Assembly: GCF_000430505.1 (NCBI RefSeq)
Contig: NZ_AUMD01000020.1
Coordinates: forward strand, 1-64,000
Length of the DNA stretch: 64,000 nucleotides
Direction: 5' to 3'
From: Eisenibacter elegans DSM 3317
Lineage (GTDB): Bacteria > Bacteroidota > Bacteroidia > Cytophagales > Microscillaceae
Shown piece by piece: positions 8,527-17,139 of this stretch. A program made the position numbers and the translations under genes. Every line of letters starts with the position of its first letter. The first letter of the stretch is position 1. Under the pieces are notes generated by a model that saw only the letters and a list, made by a program, of their open reading frames with translations, searched no databases and was not told the DNA's origin.

Positions 8527-9180
8527 ATGCAAACTGCTGCCCAACTCGCCCAACTGCGCCGCGATTATAGTCTGCGCACTTTTTCTATTGATGATGCGGC
8601 TGCCGACCCGCTCCAACAGTTTGACCTTTGGATGCAAGAGGCGCTTCAGGCCGAAGTACCAGAGCCTAACGCTATGACGCTCTCCACCGTTCGCCCCAAC
8701 GGCACACCCAGCGCCCGTGTGGTGTTGCTCAAGGGCATCGAAGCGCATCAGTTTGTGTTTTATACCAATACGCAAAGCGACAAAGGGGTGCAGCTCAGCC
8801 ATAACCCTGCCGTAGCCCTGACCTTCCTCTGGCTCGAATTGGAGCGCCAAGTGCGTATTGAAGGTACGGCAACCTTGCTAGACGAGGCCACCGCCACGGC
8901 CTACTTCCAAAGCCGCCCACGTGAGAGTCAGCTAGGTGCTTGGGCTTCGCCACAAAGCCGGCATATCCCGGGGCGGAAGTTTTTGGAGCAGAACTTTGCC
9001 GAGATGCAAGCCCAGTTTGCCGCCGAAGACCTGATTCCTAAACCTGATTTTTGGGGGGGATACCAAGTCAAACCTACCCGTATAGAGTTTTGGCAAGGCC
9101 GTAGCAGCCGCTTACACGACCGCGTCCTCTATACAATTGATGCTCAGGGGCAATGGCAAAAACAACTGCTTGCACCCTAA
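8527..9180 (+). CDS. pdxH: pyridoxine/pyridoxamine 5'-phosphate oxidase
   Basis: FMN-dependent oxidase that makes pyridoxal 5'-phosphate from PNP or PMP. The protein is 217 residues with the standard architecture: an N-terminal RRDYSLRTFSIDDAAADPLQQF region, the FMN-binding core (MTLSTVRPNGTPSARVVLLKG, FYTNTQSDKG), and the C-terminal signature region with FWQGRSSRLHDR, whose RxSRLHDR residues are conserved in PdxH. I chose the ATG at 8527: a promoter sits just upstream, and the 23 extra residues from the earlier in-frame start are not family-like. The gene is followed at once by a partial copy of a dispersed hairpin repeat. Confidence 0.93.
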   Translation: MQTAAQLAQLRRDYSLRTFSIDDAAADPLQQFDLWMQEALQAEVPEPNAMTLSTVRPNGTPSARVVLLKGIEAHQFVFYTNTQSDKGVQLSHNPAVALTFLWLELERQVRIEGTATLLDEATATAYFQSRPRESQLGAWASPQSRHIPGRKFLEQNFAEMQAQFAAEDLIPKPDFWGGYQVKPTRIEFWQGRSSRLHDRVLYTIDAQGQWQKQLLAP

Positions 9181-9183
9181 GCG

Positions 9184-9246
9184 CTGAGGCTCATTTGGAG
9201 GTAAAATGAGACTTAGCCTACAGGGTTTGAAAAATATCCAGTGGCC
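9184..9246 (-). repeat. hairpin-repeat family 1, left half only (copy A)
   Basis: On the minus strand this reads ccactggatatttttcaaaccc and continues through taggctaagtctcatttt, matching the left half of the ~130-bp family-1 repeat best seen at 50721-50850. The internal ctcatttt/aaatgag hairpin is kept; the right half is missing. It lies between the convergent pdxH and AraC genes, where it may also help terminate transcription. Confidence 0.6.
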
Positions 9247-9257
9247 TGAGGATTTCC

Positions 9258-10235
9258 TTAACTAAACGAAGCCCGAAACTCCAATGGTGTCAGGCCGGTT
9301 TTGTTTTTAAATAACTTGCTAAAAGACTGTGGGTATTCAAAGCCTAATTGGTAGGCTATTTCGCTGACAGTCAAACCCGTAGTAGTTAAAATCTCTTTGG
9401 CTTTTTCAATCAGTTTTTCGTGGATATGCTGTTGGGTGTTTCTTCCTGTAATATTGCGCAACATATCACTTAAATAAGCAGACGAAACACTCAGCTCGCT
9501 GGCTAATTTTTCGACAGTTGGCAATGTCAAATCTGAATTATTGGCAAAATGATGCCCCAAGATGCTTTCAAAATTTATGAGCAGGTCATTGCTTGCCATT
9601 TTCCGAGTGATAAACTGCCTGTTATAAAAGCGATTGCAATAACTCAGGAGCAACTCGATATTCGATACAATGACATCTTGGCTGAAATTATCTATTCTTG
9701 AACTGATTTCTTTTTGGATGTTTTGTACCAACGTTTCTATTGTTTTTTCTTCTTCCTCCGAAAGATGCAGCGCTTCGTTTGCTGCATACGAAAAGAAGCC
9801 ATAATTTTTGATTGTCTTACTCAATGGATATTGCCGAATCAAGTCGGGATGAAATATGAGCGACCAACCTACACTTTTGTTCATCTCCTCCTTGTCTATG
9901 CTGATAATTTGGCCGGGGGCAAGAAAAGACATCGTTCCTTCGTCAAAATCATAATTTGTTTTCCCGTATTTCAGTACCCCTTTGAAGTTCTTTTTGATGG
10001 TCGCATTGTAAAACTCAAATAGTAATTTTTGAGTTTGATGCAAGATTTTCATTTGTGCGTGGTCAATGATGGTAATCAAAGGATTCAAAGGGCTCGACAA
10101 GCCAAGAAATGTGTGTAGCTCCTTTTGGTCGAGCGTTCCCATATAGCCGAAAAACCCTTTTCCGCCAAAGTTCATTGTACCCAAGCAAAGCGTTGAAACT
10201 TTCAAGCCTGTGTTTCCTAAGATTTTGTACTTCAT
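9258..10235 (-). CDS. AraC-family regulator with an aldo/keto reductase N-terminus (chimera)
   Basis: Residues after about 45 form an AraC-type regulator: an N-terminal cupin-like ligand region (YDFDEGTMSFLAPGQ), then two C-terminal helix-turn-helix motifs (LASELSVSSAYLSDMLRNIT and TVSEIAYQLGFEYPQSFSKL) ending FKNKTGLTPLEFR. The first ~40 residues are different: MKYKILGNTGLKVSTLCLGT followed by MNFGGKGFFG is the start of an aldo/keto reductase, not of any AraC protein. Relatives of the regulator usually begin about 10 residues before the LGLSSPLNPL block. A deletion probably fused the start of a reductase gene to the regulator. The frame is intact, so it may still be made. Two Met codons exist; 10235 matches the reductase start. 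Confidence 0.82.
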   Translation of the reverse strand: MKYKILGNTGLKVSTLCLGTMNFGGKGFFGYMGTLDQKELHTFLGLSSPLNPLITIIDHAQMKILHQTQKLLFEFYNATIKKNFKGVLKYGKTNYDFDEGTMSFLAPGQIISIDKEEMNKSVGWSLIFHPDLIRQYPLSKTIKNYGFFSYAANEALHLSEEEEKTIETLVQNIQKEISSRIDNFSQDVIVSNIELLLSYCNRFYNRQFITRKMASNDLLINFESILGHHFANNSDLTLPTVEKLASELSVSSAYLSDMLRNITGRNTQQHIHEKLIEKAKEILTTTGLTVSEIAYQLGFEYPQSFSKLFKNKTGLTPLEFRASFS

Positions 10236-10350
10236 CATTTTAAATTTAATTGTGAAGTACAAAGGTGGCGGGAATAAAAGCGCCGGATGTGTCCAAAATG
10301 AAGTCGTTTGTGTTCAAAATGAAGAGCGTAGTCGTTTAGGGGGTTTGTCG

Positions 10351-10470
10351 CACCACAGGACATTTTTGGAAAAGTAGCTCGAAGCTCCAGCTTCGAGACA
10401 GGCCGAGGCTTATTTTGGGGTAAATGAGACCTAGCCTACAGTTTTAACTGTAGGGTTTGAATTGGAAAAG
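10351..10470 (-). repeat. hairpin-repeat family 1, near full-length (copy B)
   Basis: In minus orientation it has the order of the full family-1 unit: hairpin tacagttttaactgta, the tcatttacccc block, then the gtctcgaagctggagcttcg hairpin, and ends with ctacttttccaaaaatgtcc and tgtggtg. The 10470 end is diverged, so the terminal inverted repeat is kept only on the other side. It lies upstream of the AraC chimera. Confidence 0.65.
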
Positions 10471-10476
10471 TGCGTG

Positions 10477-11133
10477 TCAACGCCTAATAATCACAATGTC
10501 TCCTGTAAAACTATCAAACATCATCATAATCTGTTTTATAAACAAGGACTTGTTTTTTATGGAAACAGGCTTGATTTGGTCAGATAATGCGATACCTCTC
10601 GCTACTAGCTTGATACGGGTGTTATGAAATTCTTTTGGTACTTGAAATGCGAATTTCCCATTGATATCGGTAGCCGTGCCACGATTTGTACCTTGAATAA
10701 ATATTGTAACGCTCGGTATAGGTTCATACTTCTCATCTACGACAGTTCCATAGATGAACACGGGCACATCCTTTGGTGTCATCAGATTTTGTTCGTAAAC
10801 CTTGCATTGGCTTTCTTCTTGTTTTTTACTTCCTTGGTCGTATACCACTTGCTGACCTTGTGCTGCTTGCTGCTTTAGGGCTTAACAGTAAGGCTCCGGT
10901 AGCTCACCAAAAACTTAGCCAAGAGTCCAATAATAGTCGGGGTAATGAGCTATTCTTTGTCGCTACAGGAGTCAGCAAATTGCGGTTAATTTAATCTGGC
11001 CTAAAACTTCCACAAAGTTTTTTCCTTTGTGCTGTGCAAAAAACCTCAACAAGGCTTCATCATCATAATTTCGGAAATCGGTAACGGTTTTCTAACAATT
11101 GGCGCAAAAGTACCCTTGGTCGGTTTTGTCCAT
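10477..11133 (-). pseudogene. decayed CarboxypepD-regulatory-like domain protein
   Basis: The 3' part (10848 to 10477) is open and encodes a transthyretin-like carboxypeptidase regulatory domain (IYGTVVDEKYEPIPSVTIFI then GTNRGTATDINGKFAF), a fold that in Bacteroidota sits in outer-membrane or anchored proteins. Further upstream in the same frame, starting at the ATG at 11133, is MDKTDQGYFCANC-stop-KTVTDFRNYDDEALLRFF. This matches the small N-terminal FCxxCxKxVxDF domain that often precedes such regulatory domains. In-frame stops at 11092-11094 and 10972-10974, plus a shift to another frame between 10975 and 10850 (a hydrophobic segment, LPRLLLDSWLSFW), show the gene is broken. The surviving 123-codon 3' frame (GTG start) may or may not be expressed. 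Confidence 0.6.
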
Positions 11134-11223
11134 ATTGCTGGTTTTTGGCTATAAGGTTGGGGTACCTGAATTTGCAATACTTTTTTTATTGGTGGGTGTG
11201 GCTAGCTTTGTTTAGCGGAGTTG

Positions 11224-11231
11224 TATCTTTG
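11224..11231 (+). promoter_or_regulatory. candidate -7 box TATCTTTG before the haem-receptor locus
   Basis: An exact TAnnTTTG match 25 nt before the predicted start of the 200-residue protein. A second match (TAGCTTTG) lies at 11203-11210. Neither has a -33 TTTG at ideal spacing. Confidence 0.4.
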
Positions 11232-11255
11232 TTGCGGTGCTAGCCCTGTATTGCC

Positions 11256-11858
11256 TTGAGACGTGCTTTTTTGAGTATATGGCTTTTGTGTTGCTTTCTC
11301 GCCCCGCCGGCGAGTACCTATGGGCTATTGTATGTGCACAAGCGGCAGGTGCGCAAGGCGCTCAAGTGGCAGCTGATTGCGGGGGTGGAGCGTGAGGCCT
11401 TGGTCTTGCTCAAGTTTACGCCCGAGGAGGCACGCACACAGCTCCGCTGGAAGCACGCTGGCGAGTTTGAGTATCGGGGGGAGATGTATGATATTGTAGA
11501 GACCGCCATCCACGGCGATACGGCTTACTACTGGCTTTGGTGGGATAGGGAGGAGACGCAGCTCAACCGCCAACTGCAGGCCTTGGTAGGCCAAGCGCTC
11601 CGCCAAGACCCGGAGCGGCGGGCTGCACAAGCACGTTTTTTTGATTTTTTTGAAACCCTCTACTGTGCGCCACAGCAGCGTTTTTGTTTTGTGGTGTATG
11701 GGCAGAACCTGCCGCCGGGTGGGTGCTGTGGGCTAGGTGCCGGGGTGTTGCTTCATCCGCCGCCTTCGCCGCCGCCGGAGTATGGAGGCTGCAACACTGA
11801 ATATTATTCACTTTCGTCGTTATGGTGCTTATTTTGCCCCCTTGTTGTGGAAACATAG
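11256..11858 (+). CDS. conserved membrane-anchored protein preceding a haem-type TonB receptor
   Basis: A 200-residue protein with an N-terminal hydrophobic segment (about 4-24), followed by a basic stretch (KRQVRKALKWQLIAG) and a soluble region with EFEYRGEMYDIVETAIHGDT and YYWLWWDREETQLNRQLQ. The GEMYDIV and WWD-EET-LN pattern is, from memory, shared by small uncharacterised proteins encoded before TonB-dependent receptors in Bacteroidota. The function is unknown; a role in the same uptake system is an inference from position. The C-terminal ~50 residues (Cys/Pro-rich, GGCCGLGAGVLLHPPPSPPP) look exposed or disordered. Translation appears to start at TTG, as no ATG fits. The gap to the receptor gene is about 165 bp. 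Confidence 0.65.
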   Translation: MRRAFLSIWLLCCFLAPPASTYGLLYVHKRQVRKALKWQLIAGVEREALVLLKFTPEEARTQLRWKHAGEFEYRGEMYDIVETAIHGDTAYYWLWWDREETQLNRQLQALVGQALRQDPERRAAQARFFDFFETLYCAPQQRFCFVVYGQNLPPGGCCGLGAGVLLHPPPSPPPEYGGCNTEYYSLSSLWCLFCPLVVET

Positions 11859-12024
11859 TTAACCGCAAAGGATGCGGGCGCTAGCACCAAAACGCCTTAT
11901 ACAACAGCGACCTAAGTCAAAGTTTTATTGATGACAAACCAAGCACTTGTGTTCGGATAAATACCTGTAGCACAAGATTATGCAGTTTGTAAAATTGTCT
12001 TCTTATTTACTAAGCAAAATCAGG

Positions 12025-14445
12025 ATGAAAAAATGTATATTCCTCTGGTTTTGGTTGGGCTTGGTGGCTATTGCCCAGTCCCAAACCATCACCATCATAG
12101 ACCAAAGCACGGGAGAAGGGCTTGAGTCCGTAACCTTGCGTAGTGAGCGCCCCAAGGCCTTTGCGGTGAGCAATAGCCGGGGCGAAGTAGCGCTTTCGGC
12201 TTTTGCAGGTGCCGAGAGGGTGGTTGTGCAGCGCTTGGGCTTCCGAAGCCAAACCTTGAGCTACGAGGAGTTGGCCGCCGGAGACCTGCGACTGGCGCTG
12301 GTGCCTGCGCCCACACAGTTTGACGAGGTGGTAGTGTCAGCCACCCGCTGGACACAGACGGCGCAGACGGTTCCCTCCCGCATCGCGACCATTTCCCGGG
12401 AGCAGGTGGCGCTCTTCAACCCCCAAACGGCTGCCGACATGTTGGGCAGCTCGGGCGAGGTATTTGTGCAGAAGAGCCAACAGGGCGGGGGCAGCCCGAT
12501 GATTCGGGGTTTTTCGGCCAATCGCCTGCTCTATGCCGTAGACGGGGTGCGGATGAACTCGGCCATCTTCCGGTCGGGCAACTTACAGCAGGTGATTTCG
12601 CTAGACCCTTTTGCCATCGAGAGTACAGAGGTTTTCTTTGGCCCGGGGGCAGTAATCTACGGCAGCGACGCCATCGGGGGCGTGATGAGTTTTCAGACCC
12701 TCAGGCCGCAGTTGTCGCTCAGCGACGAGCCCTTGATTAGGGGCGGCGCTGTCAGCCGCTACGCTTCGGCCAACAACGAGCTGAGCGGCCATTTTGATGT
12801 CAATATCGGCTGGCAGAAGTGGGCGCTGCTCACAAGCATCAGCCACAACCGCTTTGGGGACTTGCGGATGGGTAGACACGGGCCGGAGGAGTATCTGAAG
12901 CCCTTTTTTGTGCAGCGGATAGACAGTGTGGACAGGGTGGTGGCCAATCCGAACCCCTTGGTGCAGACTCCGACCGGTTACTCACAGACCAATGTAATGC
13001 AAAAGCTGCGCTTTCGCCCCAACGGGTCTTGGGATTTTGAGTATGGTTTTCACTATTCCGAAACCTCTGAGTACTCCCGCTACGACCGCCTGATAGAGCT
13101 GCTGCCCAATGGCTTGCCTCGCTCGGCGGTGTGGAACTATGGCCCGCAAATCTGGATGATGAACCTCTTGAGTGTAAGCCATACGGCCAACAACCGCCTC
13201 TACGACCGCGCTACGCTGCGGCTCGCGCAGCAGTATTTTGAGGAAAGCCGTATAGACCGCAACTTTTCGGGAGGGCAGCGCTTCCGGCTGCGCACACAGC
13301 TAGAGCGGGTCAATGCCTACTCGCTCAACCTCGATTTTGAACGCAGCCGCGCCCAGCATCACCTCTACTACGGTTTGGAGTACGTGCAGAACGAGGTACG
13401 CTCCGAAGGCTCGGCGATAGACATCCGCAACAATACGCCCATCCCTACCCCCGACCGCTACCCCAACTCCAACTGGAGCAGCTATGCGGCCTACCTCAAC
13501 TACCAATGGCAACCTTCGGAGCGGTTTTTGGTGCAGGCCGGAGCGCGCTACAACGCCTTTGATGTACAGTCGAACTTTGAGCGCCACCTGAGCTTCTTCC
13601 CTTTCGACTTCAGCCGCAGTAGCCTGCAAAACGCCGCCCTCACGGGCAGCCTAGGCCTGGTGTATATGCCGGATGAGACTTGGAAACTCAGCGCCAACCT
13701 AGGGACAGGCTTTCGGGCACCCAACGTAGACGACATCGGCAAGATATTCGACATCGCCGCTGGAGAGGTGGTAGTGCCCAACCCTGATCTCAGCCCTGAG
13801 TATGCCTACAATGCGGAGCTGAACATTGCCAAAATCTGGGGGGAGGTGCTCAAGCTCGACCTGACGGGCTTCTACACATACCTCGACGGGGCGATGGTGC
13901 GTCGGCCTTTTGGTGTAGGGGGGCAAGACAGCATTAACTTTGGAGGGGAACGCAGACGTGTGCTGGCCATCCAAAATGCGGCCTATGGCTCGGTCTACGG
14001 CTTTAGCGCGGGGTTGGAGCTGCGGCTGCCGTCGGGCTTCGGCCTGTCCTCGCGCTACAACTATCAGCGGGGGGAGGAGGAGATGGACAGTGGGGAGCTG
14101 AGTCGCTCCCGACACGCTGCCCCGGCCTTTGGGATGACGACGCTCTCGTACCATACCGACAAGCTGCGCTTACAGCTCTACGCGGTGTATAGTGCCGAGG
14201 TGAGTTTTGCCAACCTCAATGTAGAGGAGCGCCAAAAGCCGGCCATCTACGCCCGCGATGCAGAGGGCAACCCCTTCTCGCCTGCTTGGTATACGCTCAA
14301 CTTCAAGGCTATGTATGCGCTCAGCCCCCAATTGAGCGTCAGCGCCGGTATCGAAAACCTCAGCGACCAACGCTACCGCCCCTATAGCTCTGGATTGGTA
14401 GCCCCGGGGCGCAATTTTATTCTCTCGCTCAGGGCGGGTTTTTGA
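12025..14445 (+). CDS. TonB-dependent receptor, haem/haemoglobin type
   Basis: Outer-membrane gated porin that imports a large ligand using TonB energy. The 806 residues comprise a signal peptide (MKKCIFLWFWLGLVAIAQSQ), a short carboxypeptidase-regulatory-like domain (about 22-95), a plug domain (about 105-220, with SPMIRGFSANRLLYAVDGVR and GPGAVIYGSDAIGGV), and a beta-barrel ending in aromatic-terminated AGF. The barrel carries the paired motifs GFRAP (about 562) and VPNPDL (about 583), the FRAP and NPNL boxes known from haem receptors such as HemR/HmuR. This supports haem as the ligand but is not proof. The start is the ATG at 12025, directly before a standard signal peptide. A hairpin lies after the gene. 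Confidence 0.85.
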   Translation: MKKCIFLWFWLGLVAIAQSQTITIIDQSTGEGLESVTLRSERPKAFAVSNSRGEVALSAFAGAERVVVQRLGFRSQTLSYEELAAGDLRLALVPAPTQFDEVVVSATRWTQTAQTVPSRIATISREQVALFNPQTAADMLGSSGEVFVQKSQQGGGSPMIRGFSANRLLYAVDGVRMNSAIFRSGNLQQVISLDPFAIESTEVFFGPGAVIYGSDAIGGVMSFQTLRPQLSLSDEPLIRGGAVSRYASANNELSGHFDVNIGWQKWALLTSISHNRFGDLRMGRHGPEEYLKPFFVQRIDSVDRVVANPNPLVQTPTGYSQTNVMQKLRFRPNGSWDFEYGFHYSETSEYSRYDRLIELLPNGLPRSAVWNYGPQIWMMNLLSVSHTANNRLYDRATLRLAQQYFEESRIDRNFSGGQRFRLRTQLERVNAYSLNLDFERSRAQHHLYYGLEYVQNEVRSEGSAIDIRNNTPIPTPDRYPNSNWSSYAAYLNYQWQPSERFLVQAGARYNAFDVQSNFERHLSFFPFDFSRSSLQNAALTGSLGLVYMPDETWKLSANLGTGFRAPNVDDIGKIFDIAAGEVVVPNPDLSPEYAYNAELNIAKIWGEVLKLDLTGFYTYLDGAMVRRPFGVGGQDSINFGGERRRVLAIQNAAYGSVYGFSAGLELRLPSGFGLSSRYNYQRGEEEMDSGELSRSRHAAPAFGMTTLSYHTDKLRLQLYAVYSAEVSFANLNVEERQKPAIYARDAEGNPFSPAWYTLNFKAMYALSPQLSVSAGIENLSDQRYRPYSSGLVAPGRNFILSLRAGF

Positions 14446-14461
14446 GGTTTTGCCGTCAGTC

Positions 14462-14494
14462 AACCTTCCAAGGGCTCAAAGCCCTTGGAGGGTT
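14462..14494. terminator. hairpin between receptor and propeller-protein genes
   Basis: aaccttccaagggct/agcccttggagggtt with a 3-nt loop, 17 bp after the receptor stop codon, between two convergent genes. The T-run is poor on both strands, so it is a weak or factor-assisted terminator, or a repeat. The ccaag-ccc-ttgg core resembles the terminator at 52128-52156. Confidence 0.5.
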
Positions 14495-14556
14495 ATCAAA
14501 AACATCCTGTTGGTAACGGATTATGTCGAAGCATAATGGGCGTTAGGGGAGCAAAA

Positions 14557-17139
14557 CTAATCTTTCGCCGCTGGTGTTACTCGGGTCTTGGGATGCTCAA
14601 AGCGTTTTCGGAGCAGGTGCTCTAAGGGCATAAATAGGGCGGCCACACATACATTCACTGCAATCTTAAACAACGGGATGCTTTGTGTGTACTGGTCTAC
14701 ATAGCCTTCTATTTGTACGTTGATGAACTCAACCACTACCAAGAGCGTAATCAAGGTGAGGATGATGGTGAGTGGCGAACGGCGTTTGCGGGTCGTAAAG
14801 TAGATAGATGCGCCAATGAGGCTGGAGAAAATAACCAGCTGTATGAGATAAAACCACCAGCGCTCCCAGTAGGGAGGGGCAATGCGAAAACGGAAAGAGG
14901 TAGGTATTTCGGAGGTTACGCCGTCGTGATTGTATGCTTCCACAATAAAGGTATAATCGCCGGGTTTGAGGTTGGTATAGTTGACACTACTCAGCTCCGA
15001 GAGGGTAGACCAGTCTTTCTCAAAGCCCTCTAGCTTATAGCGGTATCTGACTTTTTCGGGTACGGTAAAGTGGATGCCTACAAAGTCGAAGGTCAAGTGA
15101 TTTTTGTTGTAGGGCAACACAACAGCGGGTCGTTTTTCGCCACGGGTACTGAGGGGAATGTTGAAGTAGGGGTGGATAGAATCTGCCCGAAGTTTGAGCC
15201 AGTCAACTGCTTGAGGATTGTTGCTAAGGCGTACTTCTGTGATGTGTGTGCGTGGGGCAATGGTATTGATGCGGTCTTCTTTGGGTTTGTATTTGACCAC
15301 ACCGTTGAGCGCACCAAACCAGAGGTTGCCGCTTTTGTCTTTGGCCACGGCATTGGGGTAGGTCTGTATGAGTTGAAACCCTTCGAGATAGCCATAGTAT
15401 TGGAATTTTTTGGCCTTAGGGTCAAACTTTTCGATGCCTGTTCGGTGGCCTGCCCAGAGCTTGCCGTTGTTGTCTTCGATCAGTAGCCAAACCCCCTGCG
15501 AGCTAAGCCCGTCTTTGCGGTCATAGCACACAAAGCTATCTGGATCGCCGGGTTTGGCGTTGGGTTTGAGATAACAGAGGCCGTTTTCGGTGGCAAACCA
15601 GAGCTGCCCTTGGCGGTCTTCGAGGATAGAGAGCACGAGGTTGTTGGGTAAGCCTTGGGCTGTAGTGTAGTTGGTAAATTTTTTACCATCAAAGCAGCTA
15701 ATACCCCCATAAGTACCTATCCAGAGCCTGCCTTTGCGGTCTATGAGGGTAGTCCTTACATAGTTGTTGGCCAGCCCTTGAGCGGTAGTATAGTTGGTAA
15801 AAGTTTTGCCATCAAAGCGGCTGATGCCCTTGTCGGTACCAAACCAGATGTCGCCCTTGGGGTCGGGCAATACCGTGAAGACAGTATTGTCAGGCAGGCC
15901 ATCTTCCTTGGTATAGGTACTAAATTTACGTCCGTCATATTTGGACACTCCGCCATAGGTGGCCAACCAAAGGTTGCCTTCGGCATCTTCGTTGATAGCA
16001 CGGACATAGTTGCTGGGCAGCCCTTGGGCGATGGTATGGTAGCGCACGCTGTCGAGCGCCGAAAACTGAATCAGTCCCTCGCCTGTTGTACCAAACCAAA
16101 GCCCGCCCTTGCTATCGCAAAAAACCGCCCATACTGATGTATTCAAGCGCAGCTGGCGGTCGTCATAGGTCTCAAAAGTCTGCACAGAAAGCTTGGACAG
16201 CCCCACGTCAGTGCCCACCCAGAGGTTGCGCCCGCTATCGCGGAGCATACAGTTGATTTCGTTGCCGGTTAGGCCGTTTTGTGTCCTCAAGAAAGGCTGA
16301 AACTTATTATTCTCAGGCTGATAAAGTACGACTCCGGCGGCGGTGGCAATCAAGATGCGCTTGTTTTGCTCTTCTATCACATACCAAACCAAGTTGGTTG
16401 GCAGCCCGTCTTTGATGGTATAACTTTTAAACTTGCCATTGCTATACAGGCCAACCCCGGCAGAGGTCGAAATCCAAATACGCAATTGGCTGTCGCGGTA
16501 GAGGTGGTTGATGGTTCGGGAAGGCAGGCCATTCTGTTCGTCATATACCATAAAACTACGCCCATTGAATACGTGGATGCCCTCAGAGGTTGCAAACCAT
16601 ACGTTTTTTTGGCTGTCTTCGGTGATAGACCAGATGTGGGTATCGCGCAAGCCATTGGCTCCGCTGTAGTTGGTATAGCCTTTTGCGTCGAGGCGGGTGA
16701 TGCCGTCGGCAGTGCCAAACCAATAATTGCCATAGCTGTCTTGGTAGATACAGGTAATGTCATCGCTGATGAGGCCATCGGCCTTGTTGAGGGTTTTGAA
16801 GCGCTTGCCATCGAAGCGCCCAATACCGGCGCGGGTGCCTACCCAGAGCTGCTTTTGGTTGTCAATGAAGATACAGCTGATGTTGTTGCTGGGCAGTCCG
16901 TGTTCGGTCGTAAAAGTTTCAAATTTGCGCCCATCAAAACGGCTGACTCCCCCTTGGGTCGCAATCCAGATATAACCCAAATGGTCTTCGACCACACTCC
17001 GAACGGTCGACTCCGGCATCCCGTCTATCAGACTGTAGTTGCGTATAGGTAATATTTGCCCACAAACCGTAGCACTCGCTCCCAATACCAAACTCCAGAG
17101 GCATATAACATAAAAAAATGGCCACTTTATATATTTCAT
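14557..17139 (-). CDS. two-component-type propeller sensor protein without a kinase
   Basis: A large sensor-like membrane protein (860 residues from the ATG at 17139). After a signal peptide (YVICLWSLVLGASATVCGQ) there are about 14 short repeats of the form GxIWxGTxxGxxRFDGKxFxxYTxxxGLPxN, the PF07494 repeats that build a periplasmic beta-propeller. A Y_Y_Y-type domain follows (YRYKLEGFEKDWSTLSELSS then VNYTNLKPGDYTF). The C-terminus has three hydrophobic segments at about 765-845. In most relatives this layout leads into a histidine kinase, guanylate cyclase or SpoIIE output domain, but here the protein ends 20-25 residues after the last membrane helix with a basic tail. It may signal through a partner protein, or be a truncated sensor. 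Confidence 0.82.
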   Translation of the reverse strand: MKYIKWPFFYVICLWSLVLGASATVCGQILPIRNYSLIDGMPESTVRSVVEDHLGYIWIATQGGVSRFDGRKFETFTTEHGLPSNNISCIFIDNQKQLWVGTRAGIGRFDGKRFKTLNKADGLISDDITCIYQDSYGNYWFGTADGITRLDAKGYTNYSGANGLRDTHIWSITEDSQKNVWFATSEGIHVFNGRSFMVYDEQNGLPSRTINHLYRDSQLRIWISTSAGVGLYSNGKFKSYTIKDGLPTNLVWYVIEEQNKRILIATAAGVVLYQPENNKFQPFLRTQNGLTGNEINCMLRDSGRNLWVGTDVGLSKLSVQTFETYDDRQLRLNTSVWAVFCDSKGGLWFGTTGEGLIQFSALDSVRYHTIAQGLPSNYVRAINEDAEGNLWLATYGGVSKYDGRKFSTYTKEDGLPDNTVFTVLPDPKGDIWFGTDKGISRFDGKTFTNYTTAQGLANNYVRTTLIDRKGRLWIGTYGGISCFDGKKFTNYTTAQGLPNNLVLSILEDRQGQLWFATENGLCYLKPNAKPGDPDSFVCYDRKDGLSSQGVWLLIEDNNGKLWAGHRTGIEKFDPKAKKFQYYGYLEGFQLIQTYPNAVAKDKSGNLWFGALNGVVKYKPKEDRINTIAPRTHITEVRLSNNPQAVDWLKLRADSIHPYFNIPLSTRGEKRPAVVLPYNKNHLTFDFVGIHFTVPEKVRYRYKLEGFEKDWSTLSELSSVNYTNLKPGDYTFIVEAYNHDGVTSEIPTSFRFRIAPPYWERWWFYLIQLVIFSSLIGASIYFTTRKRRSPLTIILTLITLLVVVEFINVQIEGYVDQYTQSIPLFKIAVNVCVAALFMPLEHLLRKRFEHPKTRVTPAAKD

